DNA from: Epiperipatus broadwayi
Lineage: Eukaryota; Onychophora; Udeonychophora; Euonychophora; Peripatidae
Reading direction: 5' to 3'
DNA: 64,000 bases
NCBI GenBank assembly: GCA_028023455.1
Contig: JAQFVV010006508.1
Coordinates: 207,501 to 271,500 of the forward strand
Shown: in pieces, positions 13,523-27,202 of the stretch
Position numbering within the stretch: position 1 is the first letter of the stretch
How the letters are laid out: the number at the start of each line of letters is the position of its first letter
Notes under the pieces: model-generated
Told to the model about the DNA's origin: nothing
Database searches by the model: none
What the model saw: only the letters and a program-made list of their open reading frames with translations
Translations under genes and position numbers: made by a program

Positions 13523-15850
13523 TGTCAGGTCAGAATTGTATGATCATTTAACAAGATTTAGACTCTAAGCAAAAGTACCCTAAATCCACTCATGCCCGAG
13601 AGACACATGTCAGGAGCAATCATGAATTCTGCCCTATTTGCTCTTCTCTAAAACTATAACATTATAAACAACACTTCTGATGATAACATGAAATTTTATT
13701 CATTCTGGTCCCAGAGACACAGCAGAGAAACATGAGATCTAAAGGGTAATTAATGTAAATAAATAATATCAAATATTGGCTCAATCAAATATCTTATGTG
13801 AAGGGACAATTTATAAATTTTAAATAAATTGCACATAGCTAACATTGCAAAAGAAACATGAATTATAAAATAGTATCCATCCAGAATGAGCAAGAACAAA
13901 ACAATCCAAAGATAAATATCTATTTGAATTAATCAGTTATAACTTCTAAATAATATTAATATTATTATAAAGACTAAATGGATTCAATGAGTGAGAGTCA
14001 GTAAGACACAATGCATGAGTAATTATTAAAATATAATAATTTAATAAATATAAACAATTTAATTTACATTAGAAAACATAGCACAGATTTAATAAAGTTA
14101 TTACTTTGCATATAAGCAACTGATTTAGTATGCTAATGAGTTATAGTATAATAATAAATTAATGTTATCAATGTGCTGATCATTACTTTAAGTAATGATA
14201 AGGATGTTTACAAATTCATCTCTAAAGAGAGGTTTACTCTTGATATGATAGTTAATAATTTATCATTTATGAGCATATTTGGGCCTGTACAAATGAGGAA
14301 TGGGTTAGCTTAAATTAGCTTTACCGTGACATTCCTAAAATATTTGAATAATTATAAAATGAGTGGTTTATAAACATCACTGCACCACATTTTATAAATA
14401 ATATGAGAACTACCCATAAAAGAATTCGCAGTGCTAACTATAATGACAGCATTTAAAATGGAGAAGATGTCCATCTTTGGACTGGAAGGCTTTATCATAT
14501 ATATGATTCCGCTTGTATTTATCACAAGGCGATATTCGAAAATATGAGTGGTAAGGATTCCATGGCATGCCCTCCAACATGTCACATGCATAGCCTTAAT
14601 ACACTAATGTTTATCTTGAGATCGGTTATACCAAACCTCATTCCTATATGAGTTACGTGAAGAAAATCCAGATTCCGGATAAGTAAATATGATAAAGCAA
14701 AATATAATTCTTTAAAATGCTATCATAAGTAAGCAACGTGAATATGGTTTAAGTCTTAAATGACTAATGAAATAATTTAAGCTTAAATAAAGCAATAATA
14801 GCATGCGTAACGCCATGATAAAATAATAACCCACTCAGCATCGTACGTATAAGTTTAATAAATTTAGGATGTCGAATATAGAAGAGGGAAAAATATTATT
14901 TTTCCTATTTAATAAGCCCAAGTATTCCTAAACGGCAATATATTATAATTAATTTAATCCTTAATGGCGTATAAATAATAAATAGTTATTAAAGTATATT
15001 AATAATCAAATTTATTAAAAGAACATAAATAGCATTTAAATATCGATAGTGATATGATTTTTAAACAATCCGCCGTTAACCATAATTTCAAAATATTTAA
15101 CCGAGCGAACAGCGTTCAATAAGAAATTTTATGTTTAAACTATTTAAATATTCCAAAATATCGGAATGATGATTAAAATAATATAAGTTCGCTAGACTAA
15201 AACATTAGCATACTAAAACTAATTTAATAAGATATATTTTTAAAATAAGTTTTGCCGCATGAAATAAAATAATTACAGTGTGAAACTTAAAAAAAAACTA
15301 ATAATAAATTTACAGTACATAATTCTGTGTTTAGCATTTCAAAAAAACAAGTTTAAAAATTTAAGAGAGAAAATCATAAATTTAATGATAATTAAGTTTA
15401 TAATCAGTTATAAAATAAATAAAGATTATATTCTGATTACAATTAAGATTTAGGAAAGAAATGAAGTGAGGAGAATTAAGAGTTCCTTCTTCGGCAAAAC
15501 CGATTACCTTTAGAAATTATGGTAGCCACTTATAATAACATATATGAAGTTTAGCAAAGCACAATATCAATAAAATAATGGTAGGCATCTTCCAATATTC
15601 TTTACAATTAAACATAACAGTTTTCAAGTAACGATGGCATGACAGAAAGCAGGACAGAGACGATTTAAGATCAGGGAGGCAAATTCCTTTTATTCACATT
15701 CCATTTTGTTACCACTCTCTACACAAATACCAGAGAGAAGTGTGATTTGAACTCCTTTTGCACATTCCTAGAACTTTTGCTCCTCTTATACTTGAAATTT
15801 AGCAATATTGGAAGATGTAAACAATACGTTCCAGAAAGCTTTATTTAAAC
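13523..15850. mobile_element. AT-rich element with a TGT start in a TA tract (LTR-like, end uncertain)
   Basis: A sharp boundary TGTCAGGTCAG follows the TA tract. The first 170 bases, including AACAAGATTTAGACTCTAAG and CAAAAGTACCC, match the reverse complement of 47550-47727, whose outer end is likewise TGT next to TA. This is therefore the terminus of a dispersed element and not unique DNA. No protein motif is present. The interior (13.7-15.6 kb) is unannotated AT-rich sequence. A GC-richer patch at 15640-15780 may be close to the other end, but I cannot place that end. A solo LTR is the best guess. Confidence 0.45.
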
Positions 15851-16265
15851 GTATTTTTAAATTGCAAATAACTTTAAAATATGATTTTTGGTTTGTCTTG
15901 AAATAGTTAAATGAGAATGACATTTTTAAATTGTAATAATATTTTTTAGAATTTCTGGCATTGCTTTAGCTCTACATTAATTGTATTTATTTTTATATCT
16001 GTAATACATATACGCACATACACAATTATCTAAGTGAAGGGAATTTACAAGCTTGAAAATAAAATATACTTAAGCTAAAATAATAATTCAACTGGTTACA
16101 CATAACCTTTTCTTAAATAAACAGGGAGGAAGTGATATGTGTATATGTGCGTGCTTAACATTCCTGGATGACCAAATAAACATATAAACAGGTTCAAACC
16201 CTACTTTAAAGGAATGTAATGTCATCAGGCAGTGAAGTTAAATATGTATCACAGATTTACCACTT
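15851..16265. other. AT-rich non-coding DNA
   Basis: No gene. The motif GGTTCAAACCC near 16192 resembles a pol III B box but has no convincing tRNA fold around it. Confidence 0.45.
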
Positions 16266-16302
<37 letters not shown>

Positions 16303-16374
16303 TATGATGGTCATAAGAGATAGGTCATATATATATATATATATATATTGTGACCTTCTCTTATGACCATCAAC
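16266..16374. repeat. Inverted repeat around a TA tract
   Basis: GATGGTCATAAGAGATAGGTC (about 16306-16326) is mirrored by GACCTTCTCTTATGACCATC (16351-16370) across a TA run. A further TA run precedes the left arm. The right arm is the first sequence of the element starting at 16349, so its end was copied back in inverted orientation. Confidence 0.85.
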
Positions 16375-18940
16375 TCATCCAGACTCATGTTTGGCACTAT
16401 AATCCGCCTTTATGATCTGCCCTTTGAACACTGGAATCATATATACGAATATGACCACACATTTTCATGGCACCAAATCCACCATTTGTAACCTATCATA
16501 CTCTCATTATCATGAATATAAGCATAAAGAAACAAAAAGGTTAAACTAGCAAAATGATTCCTGTAATGAATAAAACTAGCATGAAACTATAGATCTAAAG
16601 AAGATCACAAGGTCATTAATAAATAATAACTTCTGGTCAAACCAGCTTTAAAATCCCCACAAACAAAATGTGATGAGCTAAATTTAAATTCAGCAAACCA
16701 ATAAACAATTAATAATTATATCTCTGGAATGATTATGAAATTAAACTTATAAATGAAATGATAAGTAAATTATGATGTAGATGATTAAATGGATGCTGAA
16801 AAGAAGTAATAATTAAATAGTAGAATGAAATAAGTCTAAGAATAAAAATAAAAGAATGAAGATGTATGAGAATAATGAATGATGAAGGTAATGATAGAAG
16901 AAGAGTTAATGAATAGTTAAGATGATAAAGAATAAAAGTTAATGTGTGATTAATCAATTATGATAATGAATTAATATCAAATGAGAATGAATAAATAAAA
17001 GATCAATCAAGATGAAATTGAAAAACAATGTTAATGATGGAGATTGAAATCTTAAACTATAAACTAAAATTGTATTAAATGGTATGGAGATAAGCTAAAT
17101 AAAATTAGGGATTCCAAGCTTGACACAACCAGAATATTTATCATAAAGTTAAAACAAACTATACATTTGTATGACAAAAGAAGTAATTTATACCTTACAG
17201 TTTGGTTGACTTTCATAAAATAGTGAAAGTAATCTATTTAAAGTCCAACTATCATAAATAACTAGCTACACAATTTACTACAAGTTCAAATTCTACCTTG
17301 AAACTTAACAATTAATTCTTCTCAGGGTCAAACACTCAAAGATCATTCTCCAAAATATACTTGAATCAGTGAGAGAGATTTTACCACTACCCGAATATAA
17401 TGCACAAAATAGCTCTTAATATAAACTCAAATTAACAACTATATTTAGCAGTTTCACAAAAAACTTTATAAACTTAATAACAATTATAAATTTTAATATT
17501 GAGGAAATAGGAATAGCTTTTTAATAACTAAACATAATAACTTACCAAATTCCTTTTTCTTAAATAATTATAAACCAAGTGATCAAGATCAATGAATGAT
17601 ATATCTGCAGGTTCAATTAAAGCAATTAAATAAATATTATGTTTATCATTTAATATATTACTTAAAATAATATGTACTCTAAGTTATTAACATTTTGATT
17701 ATTGTGTGATGATTACTCTTAAGTGATAGGACTTAACATAATTATTTTGGTATATTAACCATTAGTTAATTTTACTATATTGGTCGATGCTGATTTCAAT
17801 ATATAATCTTCTGATATATCAATAGCAATAACAATAATAGTGTGTATGGTGATTAGCAATAAGACTACAGGCCACTAAATAAATTTTTTAAAGACAACAA
17901 AATTTATTTACAATATTTACAAATATTTCTTTCAGACACATTGTATGAAATGAAACCAATACATCAACTTAAACTCCAGGATGGCAAATCCTTGGTATAA
18001 CGTTGACTATATACTCATTAAATGATACAACCAGCTTATACAACAAAATTCAAAGTATCACATATTACTGTTTAGCCTTCTTAAAAAATAAGATAATTAA
18101 ACCTTATTTAAGCTGAACTAGCACTTAAATTGCAAAAAACAACAGTGTATTTAGGACTCTAAGGTATGCACAAATTTTAAATTTAGAATTCAAAAGTTAT
18201 AAAGTAGTGCATTCTTCTAAAGTCATTTCTTTTATCAGAAAATGATAAGGGCAATTATCATATTCTATGCAATTAAGAATTGCTTATAATATGAGATAAA
18301 TAGTTTTTATTTACTAAAGTAGGAACAGACATCATAAGTCAAATACACACATGTTACTAAAACATTGCCTATGTCCACAACCTAATCATTGATTAGTTAA
18401 CTGATCTTACCAATACATTTGCAAATCACTACTTAATGAAGATAAGTACACTGCCCACATGCATCTCTTGCTCTTACATCTATACGTTCTACAATTACAA
18501 TTAAATTTTTGGGTTTGGTCCATCTATACACTGATGAAGATCCTACAACATCATAAAACACTTATAATTAGGCAAACACTATAGCTAGATCAGTATTTTT
18601 TAATATTACATCATCTTACCCTTGCTATTGGATTTTGAATTACCGAACTTCACCATACACAGTGGAAAACTAACTCTCTAACCTCATGAGAGATTACACA
18701 ATAAAAAGGGAGGCTCTACAAAACAACATGATATTTGTATAATAATATGCCTAATTCTAATACCTCTCTATAGGTATACACATGTAGGCTTAACCACTTC
18801 TTGGAAAATAGAATTCAAACCATGGATCTCCTTTCATTTAGGATTAGTTATGCTAATATATCATTAATTATTACTCAGCCTCTACTATACTATCCTCTCA
18901 TGCAATCAGCAATGGGTGAATTTCCCTCATCCCATGCTCA
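16349..18940. mobile_element. Candidate 2.59 kb solo-LTR-like element (TG...CA)
   Basis: It starts TGTGACCTTCTC directly after a TA tract and can be closed at CCCATGCTCA before ATATTAATATTAATATAT. That gives 2,592 bp with TG and CA termini in TA-rich target DNA. The element at 52317-54909 has the same terminal dinucleotides, the same kind of target and a length of 2,593 bp. Internally it is AT-rich and non-coding. The pyrimidine-richer right third (18.3-18.9 kb) differs in composition. There is no clear sequence identity to the other candidates, so a shared class is inference from architecture only. Confidence 0.4.
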
Positions 18941-19608
<668 letters not shown>

Positions 19609-19802
19609 CTACAATAAATAAATAAAAAGAGAATTTATGAAATAATACCTTACAAACATATATTACACTAATAGATCTAGGCCATAAATAAAAATAAACA
19701 AACATTTTCTCCTATTGTATTTTCACTTTCTCAATTAACAGTTTGTCCCCTCTTTTTGAGCAGAATGATCCAGATACTGATATAATGAGTAATTATTCAT
19801 AA

Positions 19803-19911
<109 letters not shown>

Positions 19912-19913
19912 TA

Positions 19914-20000
19914 ATTCAAACAAATATATTTAACACAGTATTCAAACAAATATATTTAACACAGTATTTTGAATACTGTGTTAAATATATTTGTTTGAAT
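19914..20000. repeat. Miniature mirrored repeat (two direct copies, one inverted)
   Basis: A unit of about 31 bases (TTCAAACAAATATATTTAAC plus ACAGTA) occurs twice in direct orientation. It then occurs once inverted, joined at TATTTTGAATA. This is the same 'direct then inverted' layout as the large arrays, in under 90 bases and next to a TA tract. Confidence 0.9.
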
Positions 20001-20697
20001 TATTATTATATAATTTAAAAATACAGACATTTAATGGTTGTAGTTATATATATATATATATATATATAATGATTATTATCTTCACTTTCGGCATAGAGAA
20101 ATAATATTCAAATACTTCCAAGTGTAACACAATTAAACATATTGGTTTATTCACTTTTCTAGAGATAATTTTCCTTAATAACTTTATAGGTTATTATGAT
20201 CTTCAAAACAAATTTTTTAAATACATTTATTGATTCTGTTATTTTCTTCTGCAGTAATATGTGTAACAACTTTTAAGTAATTTGGACCTTTTTCAAACAT
20301 TTTTTTTAAAATCTTATATATATGCATTGTACAGAAAAAATTTAAAAGTAAATATTTATTTAATTACATTTCATTGGCAAAATAATAACTGTTTTGCAGG
20401 ACTAAGACAAATTTATCCAATTAGAAATATGATATCCTTAGCATTATTAATTAATCTGTAATCGTTCATTTCTATCATTACGCAAGTTTGCGCTAAAAAC
20501 AAAATTTGCAGATGAGTTTCTTTCTCAAAAGAATAGGGAATAATTCATGCATTTTTCTTTTAACTGGATTACAAGTTATATGATTCAAAAATTATTTTCA
20601 TTTAATTTATTTACTATTTATATCATAAAACTTTTCTTAAAAATTCTCTCAAATTATTTTTTTCTTGAGATTTTAATTTACAAGCATGTGTATTTTT
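20001..20697. other. AT-rich non-coding DNA
   Basis: A short TA run lies at 20046-20068. No gene seen. Confidence 0.5.
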
Positions 20698-22475
20698 CTT
20701 CTAAATAATAATAATTTACTAAGGCTGTAACCTTTAGAAATAAGCGTCTGAAAAATACGAAGGTAGGGACCTCTATAGGTCTTAAAAACACAAGCTTACG
20801 CTATGAAGAAAAGAGAGAATCCTTTCTTTACTTCAACCTACTTTTATATATAAATAGGTGAAGCTGAAGTGTTTTAATCTAAGAGTGTGAAGCTATTCAA
20901 TACTTCACTAATTAAGTCCACAATACTTATAATACATTAATACTCGCGAAATCTTATGATTTACTACGAGTCAATGAAAAGATCTTATAGTAAGAAATCT
21001 GTTACGATAATTTAAAGTTGTAATTATAAATTTTATTAAACGCCCATTATTATATTAAGTAATAATTTACTAAGGCTGTAACCTTTAGAAATAAGCGTCT
21101 GAAAAATACGAAGGTAGGGACCTCTATAGGTCTTAAAAACACAAGCTTATGCTATGAAGAAAAGAGAGAATCCTTTCTTTACTTCAACCTACTTTTATAT
21201 ATAAATAGGTGAAGCTGAAGTGTCTTAATCTAAGAGTGTGAAGCTATTCAATACTTCACTAATTAAGTCCACAATACTTATAATACATTAATACTCACGA
21301 AATCTTATGATTTACTACGAGTCAATGAAAAGATCTTATAGTAAGAAATCTGTTACGATAATTTAAAGTTGTAATTATAAATTTTATTAAACGCCCATTA
21401 TTATATTAAGTAATAATTTACTAAGGCTGTAACCTTTAGAAATAAGCGTCTGAAAAATACGAAGGTAGGGACCTCTATAGGTCTTAAAAACACAAGCTTA
21501 TGCTATGAAGAAAAGAGAGAATCCTTTCTTTACTTCAACCTACTTTTATATATAAATAGGTGAAGCTGAAGTGTTTTAATCTAAGAGTGTGAAGTTATTC
21601 AATACTTCACTAATTAAGTCCACAATACTTATAATACATTAATACTCGCGAAATCTTATGATTTACTACGAGTTTCAGACGCTTATTTCTAAAGGTTACA
21701 GCCTTAGTAAATTATTACTTAATATAATAATGGGCGTTTAATAAAATTTATAATTACAACTTTAAATTATCGTAACAGATTTCTTACTATAAGATCTTTT
21801 CATTGACTCGTAGTAAATCATAAGATTTCGCGAGCATTAATGTATTATAAGTATTGTGGACTTAATTAGTGAAGTATTGAATAGCTTCACACTCTTAGAT
21901 TAAAACACTTCAGCTTCACCTATTTATATATAAAAGTAGGTTGAAGTAAAGAAAGGATTCTCTCTTTTCTTCATAGCGTAAGCTTGTGTTTTTAAGACCT
22001 ATAAAGGTCCCTACCTTCATATTTTTCAGACGCTTATTTCTAAAGGTTACAGCCTTAGTAAATTATTACTTAATATAATAATGGGCGTTTAATAAAATTT
22101 ATAATTACAACTTTAAATTATCGTAACAGATTTCTTACTATAAGATCTTTTCATTGACTCGTAGTAAATCATAAGATTTCGCGAGTATTAATGTATTATA
22201 AGTATTGTGGACTTAATTAGTGAAGTATTGAATAGCTTCACACTCTTAGATTAAAACACTTCAGCTTCACCTATTTATATATAAAAGTAGGTTGAAGTAA
22301 AGAAAGGATTCTCTCTTTTCTTCATAGCGTAAGCTTGTGTTTTTAAGACCTATAGAGGTCCCTACCTTCGTATTTTTCAGACGCTTATTTCTAAAGGTTA
22401 CAGCCTTAGTAAATTATTACTTAATATAATAATGGGTGTTTAATAAAATTTATAATTACTTCTAAATAATAATAA
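20698..22475. mobile_element. Mirrored tandem array 2 (351-bp unit) with 17-bp flanking repeats
   Basis: Units of exactly 351 bp start at 20710, 21061 and 21412. The third is cut at 21673, where the array flips. Inverted units then run 21674-22024, 22025-22375 and a partial 22376-22458. The units are almost identical to one another. Landmarks are CTAAGGCTGTAACCTTTAG, GGGACCTCTATAGGTC, AAGAAAAGAGAGAATCC, CTAAGAGTGTGAAG and CGCGAAATCTTATGATTTAC. Identical 17-mers CTTCTAAATAATAATAA at 20698-20714 and 22459-22475 flank the block, so it appears to have inserted as one piece (the left copy overlaps the array start by a few AT bases). It encodes no protein. The pieces AAGAAAAGAG, AGAGTGTGAA and GAAATCTT...TTTACTACG recur in the same order in array 1 at 9.5-9.7 kb, so the two are related families. 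A retrozyme-like or PLE-mobilised element is possible, but I found no canonical hammerhead core. Confidence 0.8.
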
Positions 22476-23330
22476 CAGCGTGAAAATCAACATTGTCAAC
22501 TTTTTATTTTAAGTGCAAATAATTTATGCATCATTTTAAAATATGAAAATTAACCAATATCAATAAAATAAAAATTAATTCTTTAAATTTTCTTGAATTG
22601 TTTTGGGTTTGAAGTAACTTATTATTCAGATAGTAACTATTTATTCTTTTGCAGTATGACTTTCAGGAACCATCAATCAACAGAAAACTGTATTGAAATT
22701 ATAGCAATGTTTTTTTTAGATTTCTATTCAATCATTTTTAAAAAAAACAATATTTTATAATTCCATTCAAATAGATTCCATTTTTTTCTGATTTTTCAGC
22801 TTTTTATTTCTTATTTTATATGATTAGAGTTGAAGTCTGTTGACTGTCACTCTCTTATTGTTAATCACTTCCCCACCAACTTTGTTTTAACATATATAGT
22901 TTTTATTACAAAGCATTGTGGTAACAAATTGACCAATAACCTTAGTGTGAATATATTACAATTACCCTCTCTACCTTTGTTTTCAATAACTACCCATAAT
23001 ATCAAAGATTTTTTTTCAATTCACTACAAAAAGTATGCTTAAGAATTAACTATAATGATTTATTTTACAAGTATTACAAATTTAATTTATTTATTTCAAT
23101 TGCTATTTGACAATAATAAAATAGCAATATATTTATCTCCCAATTAATAACAATACTTTTAACTTGTTATTTTATCCCTAATTAAAGCCTACACTGGGTT
23201 TGAAATCTCTTCTCCACTCAAGCAGATTTCCTAGTGCATCCAGAACAGTCTTTATTGAAAGCCACTTGTTAAGATTTTAATGCTAAATATATTAATATGA
23301 TTTAAAATTTTGGATTATTTAATAAAGGGA
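22476..23330. other. AT-rich non-coding DNA
   Basis: No protein-like frame and no repeat recognised. A slightly GC-richer patch at 23190-23270 is unexplained. Confidence 0.5.
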
Positions 23331-23334
23331 ATTT

Positions 23335-24177
23335 GCATTTAATGATCACTAGATGGTGTTTTACCAATAGCACACAATCAAGCTTTCTTTACACAAATGC
23401 TCAGAGAGATAGAATTCAATAACTCTTTCAACTTGTCTCTAACCTTTAAACCATGGTTTCAAACTACTTGTCTCACATCAGTAAAGGGTAGGAAGACCAG
23501 AAACTAGATCTAAACACCAACTTTACTAATTAGCACTTATGAAATACTTTAGTATTTTTACCCTTTTACTGATGTGAGACAACTAGCTTAAAACAATAGT
23601 TTAAAGCTTGGAGACAGTTTGAAAAAGATATTCAATTTAATCTCTCTCAGCATTTGTGTAAAAAAAGCTTGATTGTGAGCTATTGGTAAAGCTCCATATA
23701 GTGATCATTAAATGCAAGCTATAGCAAGTTACAAAATTTTTAACTTGTTTTGTTTACCATAAATGTACCTCTGAAGGTTTTTGCAATAATAAAAATTGCA
23801 GAGGCTTTTACTATATGGTGAAACTAAACTGAATTTAGACACATATAGCTATCTAGTTTGTTTGACTGGATTTGACAATATTTACATATTGGAAAAATTC
23901 ATGTTTTCAAGCTGATAGAAAGGTTTTTTTTATAAATGCTGATTAGTAGAGTTGGTGTTTAGATCTAGTTTCTGGTCTTTATACCCTTTACTGACATGAA
24001 CCAACTAGCTTGAAACTGTGATTTAAAGGTTGGAGACAATTTGAAAGAGATGTTGAATTCTATCTCTCTTAGCATTTGTGTAAATAAAGCTTGATTGTGG
24101 GATATTAGTAAATCTCCATCTAGTGATCATTAAATGCAAGCTATAACAAGTTAAACAATTTTTAACTTGTTTTGTTT

Positions 24178-24180
<3 letters not shown>
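23335..24180. repeat. Fold-back array 3 (one inverted and two direct units)
   Basis: The left arm (23335 to about 23535) contains TGATCACTAGATGGTG, GCTTTCTTTACACAAATGCT, CATCAGTAAAGGGTA and CTAGATCTAAACACCAAC. Its reverse complement appears at about 23553-23716 and again at 23945-24137, roughly 390 bases apart. A unique spacer lies between them (23760-23940). Divergence between units is clearly higher than in array 2, so this copy is older. No flanking direct repeat was found. The right end abuts a TA tract. Confidence 0.8.

Positions 24181-24209
<29 letters not shown>
24180..24209. repeat. (TA)n microsatellite
   Basis: A TA run of about 28 bases between fold-back array 3 and the next element. 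Confidence 0.95.
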
Positions 24210-24211
<2 letters not shown>

Positions 24212-24277
24212 GGTTGAGGAGAAATGGGATCTTCCATATCTGCAGTACAGGGTGCCACCAGGCTATTGGAACCTGGA

Positions 24278-25990
24278 AAATTTATATAGTAGGCAGATAC
24301 ATAGTGGTCAGTTCCAAATTTTACATATATTTTTTATTCCGACTGTCAGCCCATGCCAATTGCTCATAGAGATGCAGAGATTTGTAATAAAACTTGCTTA
24401 AAAAGAAACATTTTAATAAAAAAAGATTTTAATAAAATAAATAAATAAGCTACTTCCAGAAATAACACACACAATGATTTATTGACACATATAAAAATTT
24501 ATAAATTTATAAATAAAGATGAAGTTAAATTTGTTATTATTTTATCTTTAAAACTTAAATTTTATAAATTTGCACAGATGGATTTTAATAAGAGTTTTTG
24601 TTAACCCTTATTTAACCTTAGGCCAAAGGTTCATGGTCAAACTAATATCATTCCATCCAATACATCAATGTATTCAATGCAGCATGAATACAACAGCACA
24701 GTACCATACTATCAGGAAAACAGATCTGAAAAGCATAGTTATATAGCAGAAATTGTCTCTCATCAAGTACAGGAAAGTTTCATTTGAATGGAAAGAAGAA
24801 CAATAAAATAAATAAACAGAAAACTCCATAGGAAGGGATTGTTGTCTTTTTTGCTGATTTACTATCCCATTTTATAGGCTAAAGGGGTGTTCCAAGTAGC
24901 GAGGAATATGTCTGCTTCTGATAGTCAATAAGAGTTGGATTACTTTTCCCAAGTATGGCATAAAGATGATCCTGCACATAATGGATCTTCATAATACATT
25001 TACTAATTACACCAATATATCCAATCCATTAACCCAATTTAACTTCAAAACAACTAACCCAAGATTAACGCTTTCTTAAAGTAATATAATTTAACGAATC
25101 TCTATAGCCATCCACACCCAACCTAAATTTTAATACATTCAAATGATTTAATTAATACAAAATTATTAAAGAAAGAAAAATGGAAATGATTATTACATTA
25201 GCTAATTTACACAAAATTATTTAGAAATTTTCTTTAAATCAGATAAGTTCCCTTAATATTATGTTTAACTTATTTTGCTTATAGAAGATATATCAAAACA
25301 GTCTACAGTGACAAAAGTTCATACTTTTCATGGTAGATTGCCTGGAGTCTGTTTGTCCCTTTTCGTGATCACTTTTGTTGACTGTTTGTCCTTTGAAATT
25401 GAGCCTCTACTTGGTATTCAGTTGGTCAAGTACCGTCTTTTGGAGGCATCAGCTGGTTGTCCAGAAATTAAATCTACTGCAGGCTCCTACATCATCGAAC
25501 CTGTAATACAGCTACAATTTATAGATATGTTAATGGTCCACTTGTAGATTAATAGGCAGCATCTAAGACAACAACTATTTTGCCTTTTATATTTATATTA
25601 GTATTTTATCAGCAGATTTTCGGATCCAAAGATCAATACATCACAAATCCTAGAGTCTCTTTTTTGGTCCATGCTGTGGCTTGGGGCTTCCATTGGTCAA
25701 TCTTTAGTTTTTTATCTATTTCCTATCTGACATTTTTTTTTCAATATATACGAGCTCCAAGGGCTAGTTTGCTTTAAAACAATCATTTAATTTAAAAAAA
25801 AAAAACAAACAATCATTTCCGTTTTGAGAATACAGGAATTAATTAATACATGTTTTCATTTTTATTTATGATACTTTAAAAAACTATATTATATTTACTT
25901 TTTTTTTTATTTATAAAAAAAGTATGTTCAAATACTTTTTTTTTATTTAAAAAAAAAAAAAAAAATTTAAAGTTTTCGATCTGTGCAAAT
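24278..25990. mobile_element. Second copy (interior) of the long-TIR element at 56.7 kb
   Basis: Colinear similarity to 56900-58760 is visible in many blocks: TTTATATAGTAGGCA, TTTGCACAGATGGATTT, TTAACCTTAGGCCAAA, ATTACACCAATATATCCAAT, TATAGCCATCCACACCC, GGGCTAGTTT and the closing GATCTGTGCAAAT. The outer 190-bp inverted repeats present at 56.7 kb are missing or unrecognisable, so this is a truncated or diverged copy. The block 25290-25560 is GC-richer. Its minus strand has a faint similarity to the minus strand near 58300 (a GGATTTAATGT-like segment), hinting at a degraded reading frame of unknown identity. Confidence 0.7.
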
Positions 25991-26142
25991 ATATATATGT
26001 TAAACAATTCTTTTTAATTTTTAATAAATTTATTTTTATTTATGAACTTAAGTATTTATTTTAATTTAAAATTAATGTAATGGCATATTGTATACCATTA
26101 CAATATATACTGTGTATATTTTATAAAGTGGTTTTTATTTAT
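25991..26142. other. AT-rich spacer
   Basis: Non-coding sequence between the element and the trinucleotide array. Confidence 0.5.

Positions 26143-26965
<823 letters not shown>

Positions 26966-27001
<36 letters not shown>
26966..27001. repeat. (TA)n microsatellite
   Basis: A TA run of about 36 bases, 50 bases left of the hairpin element. Confidence 0.95.
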
Positions 27002-27005
<4 letters not shown>

Positions 27006-27050
27006 AAGTTACTGTTAACACTAACTGAAATAATTATAGAAAATATACAA

Positions 27051-27202
27051 ACCATTATACAATTACAAATATCCAGTAACGCCCTCTGTTTAAAGTTCTA
27101 TATCTCAATAATAGCAAACCGTAAAATGATACGGTTTGCTATTATTGAGATATAGAACTTTAAACAGTGGGCGTTACTGTATATTTGTAATTGTATAATG
27201 GT
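27051..27202. mobile_element. Near-perfect 152-bp hairpin (MITE-like)
   Basis: Two 73-base arms (27051-27123 and 27130-27202) are reverse complements with about two mismatches, around a 6-base loop AAATGA. Arm landmarks are ACCATTATACAATTACAAAT, GTAACGCCC and CTCAATAATAGCAAACCGTA. Similarity extends a few bases outward (ATATAC / GTATAT). It is non-coding. A miniature inverted-repeat element or a hairpin RNA locus are the options. I cannot identify the parent family. Confidence 0.85.

Noticed and set aside
16150-16260. tRNA-derived SINE head with GGTTCAAACCC B box
   Set aside because: The T-arm around it pairs over only about three bases and no A box with proper spacing was found.
20710-21060. 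Hammerhead ribozyme in the 351-bp unit
   Set aside because: I searched both strands by eye for CTGANGA followed by GAAA and found no canonical pair. Only CTGAAG...GTGAAGC fragments are present.
20698-22475. CRISPR-like or centromeric satellite interpretation
   Set aside because: There are no short spaced direct repeats, the genome is animal-like, and there are too few units plus an inversion and flanking duplication, which a centromere array would not show.
25275-25547. 90-codon plus-strand frame with fairly complex composition
   Set aside because: It lies inside the repeated element. The copy at 58 kb does not preserve it, and the faint conserved signal is on the other strand.
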